Shown here piece by piece: positions 34,801 to 47,286 of a stretch of 64,000 nucleotides of DNA. The stretch is from positions 2,032,501 through 2,096,500 of the forward strand of contig JAWNZC010000122.1 of the NCBI GenBank assembly GCA_035771165.1, given 5' to 3'. The notes beneath the pieces were generated by a model, which was given only the letters and a program-made list of their open reading frames with translations, did not search any database and had not been told where the DNA came from. Positions within the stretch are counted from its first letter, which is position 1. The number at the start of each line of letters is the position of its first letter. The stretch is from Paragorgia papillata. Lineage: Eukaryota; Cnidaria; Anthozoa; Scleralcyonacea; Coralliidae. The translations under genes were made by a program, and so were the position numbers.

Positions 34801-35544
34801 TAATTAACCGACATGTAGGGTGTACTATCTCACTCACCACTAGACAGATTACACAATAACCCTTTTATTTCTGACGTAACAGCGACATAACTAAAACCAC
34901 AAACCACGCGATACACACGGTATATATACTATAACGAAACGACATAATCGACACGGGACAGAGGAGCGGGAAATTCACTAATTTATAAAGTCGACCACGG
35001 ATGCATTGCCAGTACGTTACGGACTACACCAAAACTACACAGACATTCAGTAAGACTTTATTTTTATTTTTAACTTGTCTATTATACTTCAGTGTTGCAC
35101 GCGCCTTCTAATATCTGTAATTTCGTCTTAACATTACTGATTTCAACATCGACTCAAAATCCCTCCTGAAGAAGACTGGAAGGTCGAAACGCGTCGAGGG
35201 TTATCCAAAGAACACAGACCTACATAAATCCTTCCACGCTTCATTCTTCTCCCAAACATACATCAAACCGCAGGCATATTTTACGACCTACCGACTGAAA
35301 CTAGACACTTCACGTGAAACTTAACTGGTGTGGTCAAACGTAAAGTATTAGGCTCAAAAATGAGCGAAGTAAACTGGCAAATTTATGAAACATACCACTA
35401 ATAACAGTGCGTTGTAGCTGCTGTGGTGGAACACTAAGTATTATGCTCCAAATTAGTCCTCACACAACGCCAGTGAAGGTCTCACTACCCACCATATTAT
35501 ATAAAAAATAGACGTCATAAAGTCAAAACCTGTTTTACAAGTTC

Positions 35545-35680
35545 TGTGCCAAGGTACAAACATGGAAGTGAGATTCGCAAGCCGTGGCGCCAGAGGTTCT
35601 TCCCTCCTTTCCCCCATCTTTCCCCCTTTTTTCTCTCCCTTCCCTCTTTTCCTCCCTTCCACCAAGAACCTCTGGCATCC
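35545..35680 (-). repeat. Polypyrimidine tract, copy 2 of the inverted pair
   Basis: GTGAGATTCGCAAGCCGTGG and CAGAGGTTCTTCC followed by a CCTTTCC-type run, inverse of 34046-34255. Nothing further is supported between 35681 and 37059. Confidence 0.7.
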
Positions 35681-37389
35681 AGGGTAGGTTTCCAATCGCA
35701 TACAACTTTTTATTGCTGGCTAATTCAACACTGTCTATGATTGGACCATCGCTCCTTGCCACAGTCATTGCCACAGTCAGGCTTAAGTTGCAAATATCTT
35801 TATAAGTTAATAAGTTAACAATAGAATGCCTTTGGAGCCAATAAAAATCCAGCGTGAGACGACAACTTACCACTGATAGCCGATTATTGTAGATCTGGTT
35901 ATACGAAGCGATTATTAAGCGATTGACCAACTCATTTCATGAGGTTCATTTGGTAACTGCTTGTTTTGAAATTGAGTATCCGAATCCGATCCGAAAACTC
36001 TTGCGATAAATCACTACCCTAATTTTTACTTTATTTTGAAGCTCTTTTATTTTACAATAACATGGTTTAGCAACAAGGTTGTCCAAGGTATCTTTAGCAA
36101 ATACGTTCTCGTTCTCAGCACTCTCGATTTTCTTAGTTCGGGGCACGAGCTAGAAATCAAGAGGCTTTGGACGGCCTATAGAGAGACACAAATTTTCTAA
36201 CACCTGTTTGGCCGGCAAACCAGAAACAACGAAAGTTTTAAGATTTAAATAGAAGTAAAAGTTAAGACGGTGTGGTTAAAAAACACAATAATAAAGGATG
36301 ATTTCTATATAATGCACATGTCTCCAGAGACCTAAGATAATCGCTAGGGACGGAAATGTACAAACTCATGAAGGGACAGAATACATGAGCCATGTTATGT
36401 CGGTCAGCGGTCGGTCCAATCTGGTTCCCAGACTCTTTGACGATAGTTTTCTCTTCCATCTTCACCCTATGTTTTGAGGGCTTTTAGATTCCAGAACATA
36501 AGTTACGTGAATACGATCCAGGATCCGAAGTAAACAACAAGCAAAATCCACAATCCAAACAAAAATATTGGATAAATCCGCCATCCGATGTATTTGCAGG
36601 ATCCGCCAATCCGTAAAAAATCTCCGCCCAAACCACAATCCGAAATCTTTTTTGGGGCCAAATACCAAGTGAATTCATCTGATCATATCGCCACTAAAAT
36701 TTTTACTTCGAGATAAATAGGTCCGGTTAAAGTCCAAGGTTGACTTAACAACTTAACAAATACAGGAAATGACCTCGATGTTGTATTATACTGTATTGCG
36801 CAAATCGTGGGGTTATTCTTTCTGCAATGCTGGCAGCCCAAGAAAATTGCCTTTCGAACGATATAAATCGTTTCCGATTTGACTTCGTTAACTAAAGCTT
36901 CGTTACTTAATACAAGGCTTGCAATTTGAAAATGCGAGCACGATTAGCAAGCAGCGATAGATCGCGGTCATCAACAAAGTCGTCACAAAAGCACTCGAAC
37001 CATCCATACCATCGTACAACTCAAGTAATAATCATCCGCCAATAACGTTTATAAGTTAAAGTGGCAGTACGATCGAATTTTCACTTTGCGTTTTTTTTAG
37101 CCAAAATACTTCTTATGGTCCTAATATGACTTACCATGTATTTAAAAACGATTTTAGAAAATGTTTTCTATGAGAATTCAAGCATCTTTTACGAGCACTT
37201 GGCTTGATTTCGAAATTTTTTGGAGCCTGCAATTTATCAATAGCGGTAGCTCGTTGTGACGTCATCTACTCAACACTCTACAAGAAGATTCATATATCCT
37301 ACTATATACGTACATAGTTTAAACGCGTCTTCCCGACTTATTCTACGTTTTTATATGTAATAAAGTTTTTTGAAAAGCAATACAAAATT

Positions 37390-37630
37390 ATGCCACCATC
37401 CCCTTGTGTTGCTCAAGGGTGTAGTAACTGCGCTGATCGTAATACTGGCATTTCGCTTCACCAGAACCCCACAACTAAAAAGCGTCTTGTTTGGGTTTAT
37501 TTTCGGTTAAAACATATCGCGCTAATTTGAACCAACTTTGTTATTTGCTCTGCGCATTTTGCTGATCATTGTTTAGAAAGGCGTCACGTAAGGGGCCAAA
37601 GGTGCGAGCTTTCGTTGCCTAAAAGATGAC
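37390..37630 (+). pseudogene. THAP-domain exon with in-frame stop
   Basis: Begins MPPSPCVAQGCSN with the first Cys pair, then LHQNPTTKKRLVW. A TGA interrupts, and the same frame continues TNFVICSAHFADHC, giving the C..H of the C2CH zinc site. The TGA may replace a Trp codon (inference). A second TGA follows LSLPKR. Possible downstream exons of the same gene end at donors near 37911 and 38032. THAP is a site-specific DNA-binding domain. Confidence 0.65.
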
Positions 37631-39316
37631 TTAAACCCGTCAATATGGAAACCAAAAGTCCGTCGTCGAAGAGAAGCCAACGAAGAGTAACTGCACAAAC
37701 TTGTTATGACTCGTGTTTCATTATCGGATCAAATTTGTTCACACATGTAGCTAACAATAAAAATATTGCGTGGACCTTGAAAATTTTATAGGCCGTTAAA
37801 TAATTGTTCAGTTCGCAAAACGTGCAAGAAAACGCCAGAAATGTTAGCAGCGCCGAACGTGCACCTGAAATGCCATGCACCAGATATGAAGCCCTAAAGA
37901 GGTAAGTTGGTTATGTAAGGTAAATCTCAATTTTTCCTGAACATCATAACATGTAATAAACAGTTAGCCGAATGAAGAAACCCGTACCGTACAAGAATGT
38001 ACAGATGCAAGAGAATACATTGCAGTTTCACAGGTAAATGTACTTCTGCGCGCCGCCGCTGTAAAATGACACTATATGACAGTATTCAATAACAATATAA
38101 TGCATGTAGTTTGTTTTGACAACCACTCAACCAGTATATTTTAATTTTAGCCGGTAGTCTACTGGAAATCGGAAGAGAAAACAAATGCCTGAAGAAGGTC
38201 CAGTTATTCAAAACAAAGAATAGTTTAAGTAGAAAGACGGCGGTACTATTCAGATACAAAAAAATGGGCCGCGCAGTTAATATTAGACAGTATATAAACG
38301 GATAAAAATGTTACATATATTCATGATATATTATAATAAAATACAACTATTGGTAATAGCAAAATACTATGAATGATATGGTTCAGCTACATGTAAATGC
38401 ATATACAGTATGGTGACAATGACGTATTTAGATTTTATCAATTATATTCTAGATGTTACATGTAAATACGACAACAGAGTCACAGAGGGAGTCAATGCAT
38501 GATGTTAGAAATGTAATCAGGTCTGCGTCGGACGTCGAACGCCGTGTATAAAATATATCCGTGGCTCATAATAAAATGCGTAGTAAACAAACGACGTTGA
38601 ATCCTGGGTGTTCGATAATACAGCGAGTTTGATTCTCCGTATCGTCCAAGCACTGTTAGTTTTTTCCGGCACGGCTCCAATCTCACAACAGCAACGACAC
38701 CTTCAAGAGAGCAACACGAACACTTTAATTATACACCTAACCACACAACCGATGATTCTCTCAATAATAAAATTTTAATAACTACGTACCATGATTGTAC
38801 TGGGACTTCGTGATTGCATTGGGACTTCATGGTTTAATAAAACGTCTTGAAAAATGAAAATTCCTGCTGTTCTTGTTGTTCTCTTGTATTCTCCTTCATA
38901 TTCTAAAATTATGTGCGCTTCCTCTGGTGCGCTTCTTCCTCATATAGTCATTACAAGCGGCTCTAGATCGTTGTCAAACACTTCATTGTTGACCCCATCC
39001 ATACCAGCAATGTCCGCATAAATTTCGCTTTCGCTGTCAGAGTTTCTAGAACTCGACTCGGAAGGTGAAGACGTTTTTAACAAAACAGGTATAACAAATC
39101 ACGGTTAATAGAAGGGAGACTGGTTAGGCTAGCCGGCTAACTTCAAAGGGAGCGGCAAATGATGTCGGGAACCATCGGAAAAAAATATCACGTGATGACT
39201 TGAGTACATGGCCTTGTAAACATTCAAAGGTGCGACTATTGTAAATCTTCGAGTTCGAAACTAAATAGCGAAATTTTCATCGAGAGAGGGCAAAAGAAAC
39301 GATCATTGAGGGTGCT

Positions 39317-39868
39317 ATGGATGTGGAAAGTGATGCGGAACACGACGATGAACTTCTTGAAGGGCAAGAACGTGAGGGAAAGCGTTATTTTGAAACTTCT
39401 CTCGAAGTCGCAGAAGAAGGTGAAGGCGCGCTACGTGAAACCAACGAGCCAGTCGACACTGATTTCAGTGATTTATATAACTTAGATATTTCTATTGCCA
39501 TAACTGAAGCAGAAACTGACGAAGTAGATGCTGAATTCGCTGATGCTTTAAGCGAAATCGAAGGCAAGAAGTCTTTTCCGTGCGCTAAATGCAATAAAGT
39601 TTGCAAATCGAAGGGTGGATTGACAAGGCACACAAACTCGAAGCATTTCGAAGCCGATATAGTTGGGTCTGGGGAAACCAGTGGGACAAATGAAACTGGT
39701 CTTTGTAAAGACACCGTGGCGTCGATTGTGGAGTCGATAAAAACTAAATTGATAGAGGAAGATTTGTATGGAGCTGAGACAAACGCGTTCAATTTCTCAT
39801 TTGGTTCATCTACTGATATTTTGGTTTTAAAAAATGTAAATAAGATACTTTATGACGTCACAAAGTAG
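39317..39868 (+). CDS. C2H2 zinc-finger protein of the transposon
   Basis: 183 codons: an acidic N-terminal half (MDVESDAEHDDELLEGQ...), one C2H2 finger (FPCAKCNKVCKSKGGLTRH then KH, about residues 92-115), then a C-terminal part ending LYDVTK. The ATG follows an untranslated stretch, and the frame closes 195 bp before the element's right end. Uninterrupted, so it may still be expressible. Likely an accessory or DNA-binding protein of the element. The end segment (around LVLKNVNKIL) is repeated inverted near 40380-40450. Confidence 0.5.
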   Translation: MDVESDAEHDDELLEGQEREGKRYFETSLEVAEEGEGALRETNEPVDTDFSDLYNLDISIAITEAETDEVDAEFADALSEIEGKKSFPCAKCNKVCKSKGGLTRHTNSKHFEADIVGSGETSGTNETGLCKDTVASIVESIKTKLIEEDLYGAETNAFNFSFGSSTDILVLKNVNKILYDVTK

Positions 39869-40163
39869 TACCGCTGTCTGATTTCGCGGACTCCAAAAAC
39901 GCAATGGCGGAGTGATTTTATGCCAAATTATACGACATTTAATCGATGTTTATGCACTCAAATCAACCTTAAAGTTGCTTTTACTCTTATATTTGTATAA
40001 CTTCTAAGCATAAGAAGTGATTAAGCCGCAAAAATCGTTAACGATTTTCGGTCGTACTGCCACTTTAACATGCGAATGAGATGCCTAATGATGTAATCTA
40101 CTCCACACAGATCAAACAAACTTCCCAGGCAAATGAGGAATATATCAAGCAATAACTATACAT

Positions 40164-40287
40164 GCAGTGGAACCGCCGGAGTACATTCTAAGTAACCATG
40201 CACTCCGTTAATACGACCACCCCCTTATTACAACCACATTTTTTTGGCCCTAATACGGTGGTCGTATTTTAAACGAGGTTCCACTGT
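40164..40287. mobile_element. Mariner-type MITE
   Basis: CAGTGGAACC at the left and GGTTCCACTG at the right, with inner ATACGACCACC / GGTGGTCGTAT. A TA follows on the right; the left flank is TG. Confidence 0.7.
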
Positions 40288-40645
40288 ACATTCCAATGTA
40301 CCATTCTTATTAATAGAACAGCTTCAAAGTTTCAAATTTCCGTTAATATATCTACTCCACTAATTCCGTAAAGGAGGAATTGACGTCATAAAGTATCTTA
40401 TTTACATTTTTTAAAACCAAAATATCAGTAGATGAACCAAATGAGAAATTGAACAAGACCTCTAAAAATACTGCTAAATCAAAATCAAAATTGGGATAGA
40501 CAATTTTGGCGTCTCAAAACGTAAATACGATCAGAGCGAAGCCGTTCGTCTCAATAAAACGTCACTCATTGGGTTTTGCGAAGAATGTGAAATACATTCA
40601 CAGCGCTGACACAATCCGATCAAAGTTCTTTATTGGGAAAATTAA

Positions 40646-41171
40646 AGTGCCACTAACCCAAAATGTTTTTTGCACGAATAAACATCGCCAATCCAAATGA
40701 TGAAGAATGCAATATAAATTAACTAAATTGGTAAAATCCTCTTGATTTAAGAATCGATTGAAGTGGCGATAATGACGGACACGACGGAGCACTTGGGAGA
40801 CTGCGTCGAGAAGGGTTTGTGACATAATACCAGGAATTCTATATTTTTTTACTGTAAAGTAAATAGGAAAGAACGTACCCAGGTTACGTTTATAGCCAGT
40901 TTGGCGATATTTTTTATTTTAATTCTTTTATTATAGTTCCAGTGTACTACACTTTATAGATTTTTGAAGACGAATTCCTGGTATTACGTCATACGCATCC
41001 TATACCCATTCCCCTCACTGCTCCGCCATGGGACAAACAGATGCGAAATTTTGAAAGTTTGAAGGTGCATAAAAAATGAAAGAAGTGTTCAATAACAGAA
41101 AAGATATGTTGGTGCTAATATACTCAACAAGGCTATTTAAATCCCGAATATTTTTTGGGGGTTAGTGGCAC
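40646..41171 (-). mobile_element. TTAA-flanked MITE, copy 2 (complete)
   Basis: Inverted ends AGTGCCACTAACCC lie between TTAA at 40642-40645 and 41172-41175. Matches 355-840 in reverse. No gene. Confidence 0.8.
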
Positions 41172-41183
41172 TTAAGACTATGG

Positions 41184-41322
41184 GGGCTTTCCATTTACAC
41201 GTTTAGACCGGTCAGTCCGGTTAAATGGAACACAATTCGTTTGAGACTTAGGACGGTCAGACTGGAAAAGTCCATTCTGGCCGGACTGACCGGTCTAACC
41301 TTGTCAATTGGAAAGCGCCCTA
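41184..41322. mobile_element. Foldback MITE
   Basis: GGGGGCTTTCCATTTACACG and TTTAGACCGGTCAGTCCGG are matched by the inverse at 41283-41322. About 140 bp. Confidence 0.75.
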
Positions 41323-41479
41323 TGTTCGCACGATACCGCGGTACGTCAGAAAAACGTCAGAAAGTCGTCTGTTCACACGAACCACCCTTCGAATTTCGTC
41401 GAGATCTGTGCCGTGCCATTTCTGGCTTTTTGTCCCTTCTCAAACCTTCGCCTGCGGCTCCGGCTAAAATGAGCCTGAG

Positions 41480-42195
41480 GCCTGGTTCATACGTCGCATT
41501 TAATTCAGACGAATTTAACTCAATCAATTAAATGCGACTGTAGTGCGACGCAGGGACGTCGCCAGGGGGGGAGCCGGCAACAGACATGTAACTACAAAAC
41601 TGATGCAATATTAATTGTGTCAGGAAATACAGTGAACTGTAAACAGTGTATTCAATCTACTGAGTGTATGCATTGTTAATATCTGTGTATCTATGTGACG
41701 TTTGCGTGTTTTGAATATTTTATATGAGTTTTTTAACCATTAGAGTCTGTAAAATCTTCCTCCAAAAGCCAGGAAATGGCATTTCAGCGACTCTCGATTT
41801 CAAAATTTCCCGGGGGAGCATGTCCCGGGACCCCCCTAAAAAATTATTTTGATTTCGGCTCCCCCCCTTTCAAAATCCTGGCTACGTCCCTGGTGCGACG
41901 TATGAAACGAATTAAATTCGACTGAAGAGTTAAATTCGTCTGAGACGTTGTATCCGTCACGGTGAGACGGATACAACGCCTGAAATGCGTGTTCGTTTCA
42001 GACGTCGCTGTATCGTCGCATCGAATTAAATGCATAAATTATGACAACATATTTTTTGTGCCCGTGATCAGATTTTTGTTTACTTCGCATAGGTATTGGA
42101 CGTTTTTGGCGCGATCCAGCGGGATTTTCCTTGCTCGTCACTGAATTAAATTCGTCGCAGAAACTAATTCGAATGCGACGTATTAACCAGGCCTG
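41480..42195. mobile_element. Element with AATTAAATTCGTCTGA motif clusters
   Basis: Inverted ends AGGCCTGGTTCATACGTCGC / GCGACGTATTAACCAGGCCT bound a region with repeated TTAAATTCGTCTGA motifs. It is interrupted by a hAT MITE. A related region is 61378-61785. Confidence 0.65.
41551..41892. mobile_element. hAT-type MITE with exact 8-bp target duplication
   Basis: Ends CAGGGACGTCGCCAG / CTGGCTACGTCCCTG, flanked on both sides by GTGCGACG (41543-41550 and 41893-41900). The 8-bp duplication and CAGGG ends are diagnostic of hAT. Confidence 0.9.
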
Positions 42196-42251
42196 ATTCG
42201 GGCCAAAAACATATTTACGCCCGCATGGGTATTACTGGTATTCTCAATAGT

Positions 42252-42418
42252 ATAGACCTTATTCCAAAATGACCGCCGAATTAAAATTCTTTTATATACA
42301 TATATATTAGCCCTTATGAACTCGTTTTCATGTGGGAAATTCAAAAAAAAAAAACCCACTTTAAAACGAGGTCATAAGGGCTATAATTCGGCGGCCATTT
42401 CGGAATAAGGTCTATAGG
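42252..42418. mobile_element. MITE family G copy 2 (complete)
   Basis: Inverted ends TATAGACCTTATTCC / GGAATAAGGTCTATA with inner CCGCCGAATTA / TAATTCGGCGG; about 167 bp. Confidence 0.85.
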
Positions 42419-42851
42419 ATTTAAATATTCAGCATTTCAACATACTGTGTATATAAGGTGTACATATATGAGTCTTACCTTGAAGTAATGAAATATCAGA
42501 TATCTTGTCAATGTAGTTATGGTAGTAACGGTACTACATTTTATCCATATACTGTATTAAATTCTAAAACAATTGCACAAAAGGTCAAAATGTAAGTTAC
42601 ATACCGCTTACTTCCATGCAGTAGATTTGTATAAAAGACACAATGTTGTAATGTACTGACAAAATTATAATGTACTGACTAGTCAGTACACTTTCACTTG
42701 CATGTTCAAAGCAAACTAAAACTGTCCCGAAGATTAATTTTGGCATTCCACCTTAAGGCGTTCCTTTTTTAGTGGCATAATTGTAAACCAAACTTGCTTG
42801 TATCAGTTGCATGTATACGCGTGAAAGAAATAAAGGACATTTGTCAAAACA

Positions 42852-43101
42852 TAGTCAATCGAGATATGGTCTGGAAACTCGGCAAACTTCAAAGCGCTTA
42901 TAATGAGCTGGGATTTTATGTTGAACCGTACCTTTGTTTTAGGTTATTAATATTTAAATAGCACGGTTGAGTGATTGAACTGAAACGTTGCTATTGGACA
43001 ATTCGTTCATTATACTAAAATACAATGTGTTCAGTGACCGTGCACCGTGCACAAAAATGCACTTTAGCTGAGTTTCCAGACCATATCTCGATTGACTATG
43101 G
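42852..43101. mobile_element. MITE with ~30-bp inverted ends
   Basis: ATAGTCAATCGAGATATGGT and CTGGAAACTC at the left, with the inverse at 43071-43101. 250 bp. 43102-44040 has no supported gene. Confidence 0.8.
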
Positions 43102-44059
43102 TCAAAATTATCGCACGAATAAAACAACTAAATAAAATAAATAAATAAAACAACGAGCACATGGGCTGCGGACCTGCGGTCGGTGTCGGGTTACGTACTT
43201 TGACATCCGGCAAAGGTTAGAATTTGTGTTAGGGTTAGAGATCCGGAGTCCATTTCCACGTGTGCTACCTTTGCTCGATGTCGAAGTAAGCTTTCGTGAC
43301 GACGGGACGCGACCTGTGATTCACATTCCCAGAGCCCACGTTTGTGTGGCGGGCACTTGGAACGAGAATGGCGAATTTAGACAACGTTACCAGTACATTT
43401 ATTTTTCATTTAATCAGTAGATTTTGACATAATCTTTTAAAATAGTCCTAAATAAAAAAGGTCCCAATTTTCCGAATAGACTTGTAACTTTTCCGAATAT
43501 TGCAATTTTTAACTATATATATATATATGCATGTGCTTTTTATATTAACTTAGGAGTGGTTTCCTTCATATAGACCAAATCGTAGTTTCATTTAGGCCCA
43601 CATGCAAATTAGTTTCCTATTCAATTTGGGTCCCTGACGGGAAAAGCATAACATAGGCTGGGACTGTTTTTTCATGTTTTGAGTTCATTATTTTTAGACA
43701 CTACGTTTAGGATTATTGTCAAGGATAATCGATAAGCAAATTTTATCCTTATAGAATACCTAAACATTAAAAAGTTTCTGAAATCAGAAATGTTATGTTT
43801 ACTATGGCTGCTTCGTCCCGACTCAGATTGTATATGCGCAGTCGAAACTCCGATTTCGTTTATAATGACGTCATGTGGTGTGTGAAAACATAACATCAGT
43901 TATAACCAATCACAACAGATCACAGCATGTGCAAATGCTTGTTATTTGAATATTTAATTAAGAAGGAAACTGTATACAACTATACATGTATATACAGTCT
44001 GACTCTGGATTGAACTGAACAGTGAACAGTAACTTCAAAGCAAAAGTAGGTAAGTGTTA

Positions 44060-44240
44060 ACTGTCTGGGTAACGCCAGACAATTTTACTCGTCAAAGGAA
44101 GATTGCTCTGGCATTGAAAGAGTTATAAACCATCCCAATCAATTCTTTCACCGTTACAGTCGGTGTAAATTATTTGACTCTGACTAACGCGAGACGATTT
44201 CACTCGTCAAAGGGAGAAATTTGGCAGTGAAAGAGTTACA
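44060..44240 (+). repeat. Two diverged copies of a ~65-bp motif
   Basis: ACTGTCTGGGTAACGCCAGA ... GGCATTGAAAGAGTTA is echoed by GACTCTGACTAACGCGAGA ... GGCAGTGAAAGAGTTA, both with TTTACTCGTCAAAGG-like centres. Confidence 0.6.
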
Positions 44241-44276
44241 AATAAAATGGTATTAGCTGACTGTATAGCCTGTACA

Positions 44277-44490
44277 GTGAAATAAAAGTAGTGTGCTGCG
44301 TAGGCAATGTTGAAATACAAATCGAAATATAGTAAGATTTCTAACCTTTTGAGCGAAGGCCCTTCTCACGTTTCTCTCTGACGAAGGGCCTTCGCTACGT
44401 TTCTCTCTGACGAAGGGTCTTTGCTCGAAACGTTAGAAATCTACGTTCTATAATTTCGGCAGTACTCAAACCTTACTATATTTCGATTCG
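44277..44490 (+). repeat. Family H, copy with rearranged hairpin
   Basis: Prefix with GTGCTGCGTAGGCAATG, then several tandem and inverted CGAAGGGCCTTCGCTCGAAA units. Confidence 0.8.
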
Positions 44491-44777
44491 TATAGTCTGT
44501 AGGTGACTCAGGATTTTCCGGAGAGCAAACCAAGCTGAATATTTAGTATGCTCACCGCGTGAGGTCTCGATATTGCGAAAGAGCAATATATTACAATCTG
44601 CTTGAGTGTTCAAGTCAAATCTCGCATGTTGTTTATTCTTGTTGTTTATTCTTGTTGTTTAATACATGAAGAAGATTGAAAGTTTTCGATCTGATCGAAA
44701 CGAATGGCTGAAATCAACCCACGCAGTGGAGTGCATTGACTTGAGATTCAAGCAAGGAGTCTCCAATCTCATTCATG

Positions 44778-44955
44778 TAAAATAAAAGTAGCGTGCTGCG
44801 TAGGCAGTGTTGAAACAACAATTAGATACGTTTCAAGCGAAGGCCCTTCGTCAGAGAGAAATGTTTCTCTCTGACGAAGGGCCTTCGCTCGAAACGTTAG
44901 ACTCCTACGTTCTCTATTTCGGCAGTATCTAACCTTACTATATTTCGATTGTTGA
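44778..44955 (+). repeat. Family H copy
   Basis: Prefix plus hairpin; the arms meet at CAGAGAGAAATGTTTCTCTCTG. Confidence 0.85.
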
Positions 44956-45109
44956 TTTATGTAAACAGGTTTGACTTGATACGCATGAGTGCAGTTGATG
45001 TCTTGATGAGTGTCGTGCCAAATGGCAGACATTGGGGGTAGCACAGAAAATAGTGTTCCAAAACCGAAAACAGTGTTCCAAGCAGATCGGATTCTCATGT
45101 AAATATGCA

Positions 45110-45520
45110 GGGGCGCAACTAGAAAATTTCGAGGGCAGGGGTTGAACGCAAAAAAAGGGCAAAGTCATTCAGTATTCTAAACAATTTGGGAGTAGAAGCC
45201 AAGCGGAGATGCTAGGGGGGTCCGGAGGCATGCCCCCCCTGAACATTTTTTAATTTTGGGTCTGAAACGGCATTTCCTGCATTTTGAGGACGCTTTTCTC
45301 GTATTTTCGGTTGCGGAAATTTTTATTTTGTTCTCGCATTATTTAAAATTTATCATAATTATATTCAGCCTAGCTGATGCCCGGGCCCACTGCTGGAAGC
45401 CTCGTTTGCGTACTACAACATACGATTAATTAATATCTGTTTATCTAATGTCTAACCTACTATTAGAGGTCTCACAAAAAGGGCAGGGGTTACTTAAAAA
45501 GGGCAGGGGTTGCAAGATAT
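45110..45520. repeat. Degraded interspersed repeat with AGGGCAGGGGTT units
   Basis: Contains a GGGGGTCCGGAGGCATGCC block shared with 21160 and 41830, and short tandem AAAAAGGGCAGGGGTT. No gene. Confidence 0.45.
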
Positions 45521-46139
45521 CTTCAAGATTTACTAACAATCTGTCGGTCAACCAGAGTTTTAAACTATGTTGTCCAATTAGTGGAGACACTGACGTTCTT
45601 CTGATAGGTAAAAGAAGACATTTAGCCAGGAAGGTGTATAAATATCGAAGATGAAGTGATGGTACGAAGAAGCCGCATTGGAGTCAAATTGATAGCGAAT
45701 GTTCGATCGACTATAACTGGAAATCTGCCTTCTCCCCCAAAATTTTAATGCTGGTTTCATTTTATTCCATTACTGCTTTTGATATCTGAGAGGTATTTAG
45801 TTAATGGGAAAGTGGATAAATTATGTATTTATTCCTTTCATCCAACGACTTGTTTAAGACCTCTTAACTGCCACAACGTTGTGCTAAATTTATGTATAAT
45901 TCCGTTCGTACATAGAAATATATAATCAGGTTTTTTCTTTCACTCAGATCTTACAATAAAGTTTGACATGCCTACGCCACTAATTTCATTGCGGCGACGA
46001 CATGCAAATATTGTCAATTTCTGCAAAATTTGCCCGATTGCCTCAAAATATTTTTTACCGATCGTCAGTCTTTAGTTGATTTTCTTAAATTTTAACGACA
46101 CTTTTTTGTTCTAAAAATTGTGGAAATGGGGCTTTGAGC

Positions 46140-46373
46140 TCAATTAAACTGCGTGCATTTGAAGCCACGGCATGTTGACCACAACCTACTCAAGTCGTTG
46201 TCACCCAATTTAATATCGTACGATTCACTAAAATATCTTTCTATTTCTTCACGTTGTGGGAGGCTGCTTCTGACTGTTTCCAGTGTCCTTTCACAAGCCG
46301 TTGCACAAACTATACACCTTTTTCTGGGGGAAATAAGGCCATAAGGGTTGTAGGGGAAAAAATCTACCGCCAT
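46140..46373 (-). CDS. Cys-rich exon of unknown type
   Basis: The ATG (AAGATGGCGGTAG) opens MAVDFFPYNPYGL, RKRCIVCATACERTLETV, then LWSTCRGFKC before a stop. The C..C...C...C arrangement recalls N-terminal zinc-binding exons of transposon genes or ZAD-like modules (inference). No partner exon found. Confidence 0.35.
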   Translation of the reverse strand: MAVDFFPYNPYGLISPRKRCIVCATACERTLETVRSSLPQREEIERYFSESYDIKLGDNDLSRLWSTCRGFKCTQFN

Positions 46374-46864
46374 CTTTGTTTATGCTTTTGAAGTCCCCAG
46401 ACTCCCCACGACAACTCGCGCGACGCATGCGCAGACAAAATTCCCTGCTGTTTTCCTCGTATATTTTAAAAAAAGGCCCTACTGATAATCGCTTTTGCCT
46501 TGTATCGACTTCAGATCCCCACCGCGCACACTCTCAAGGGCGATGAGATCTAATGACTCGTTTTAAACCAATCTCAGACTTGTTTAGCATTTTAGATCAA
46601 TCTCAGACGCGTTTAGATCGTTCTTATAAAAAATCAGAAACATTTAATTGTTATAAATTCGTCAGCTCTTAGCTGTATCAAAATACTTGAGAAGTAAGTG
46701 AGTTCCTCGTTGGCCAAGCGAACGGATGGAGTCTGCAGGGAATCTTGATGTGAAAGCATTGCATTTATAATTATAGAGCTATAGAGTTAATAATCAACAC
46801 ACTGTGTTTAATCCTGCATGCATGCATGCATGGCTTTCCGAGACGTCTCCGCTTGGCGCTTTCG

Positions 46865-46901
<37 letters not shown>

Positions 46902-46907
<6 letters not shown>

Positions 46908-47174
46908 ACAAACAAAGTGTTGTTCGCGAAATGTCGAAAAGTGCTCAATACCGTAAAGATAGAGCGAATATACTATAAGTGGGCTTACCTCAAATGTTGC
47001 TGGTCGCTACTGTCAGTTTCACGCTGGGCGATCTTGAGCCGCCTGAAGATCGCCCAGCGTAAAACTGACAGTAGCGACCAATCAACCTTTGAGGTAAGCC
47101 CACTTATAGTATATTCGCTCTATCTTTACGGTATTGAGCACTTTTCGACATTTCGCGAACAACACTTTGTTTGT

Positions 47175-47181
<7 letters not shown>
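46902..47181. mobile_element. Foldback element inside (TA)n
   Basis: Arms of about 130 bp (ATTCAAACAAACAAAGTG, TCGCGAAATGTCG, CGCTGGGCGATCTT and their inverses) are near-perfect around 47042. (TA)n flanks both sides. Confidence 0.85.
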
Positions 47182-47214
<33 letters not shown>

Positions 47215-47221
47215 AAATATA

Positions 47222-47255
<34 letters not shown>
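47182..47255. repeat. (TA)n tracts
   Basis: Long TA runs between the two foldback elements; also 46865-46901 and 47476-47502. Confidence 0.9.
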
Positions 47256-47258
<3 letters not shown>

Positions 47259-47286
47259 AAGATTGAAATTTGTAGCTTGGTGTAAT

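Larger units (their letters stand above)
37060..40064 (+). mobile_element. Kolobok-like transposon with THAP and C2H2 genes
   Basis: Ends AGTGGCAGTACGAYCGAA, inverted, are flanked by TTAA at 37056-37059 and 40065-40068. The 3,005-bp interior has a decayed THAP-domain frame and a C2H2 zinc-finger frame, both on the plus strand. THAP plus TTAA is the usual Kolobok combination (established for the family). No intact catalytic domain was recognised. Confidence 0.7.
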
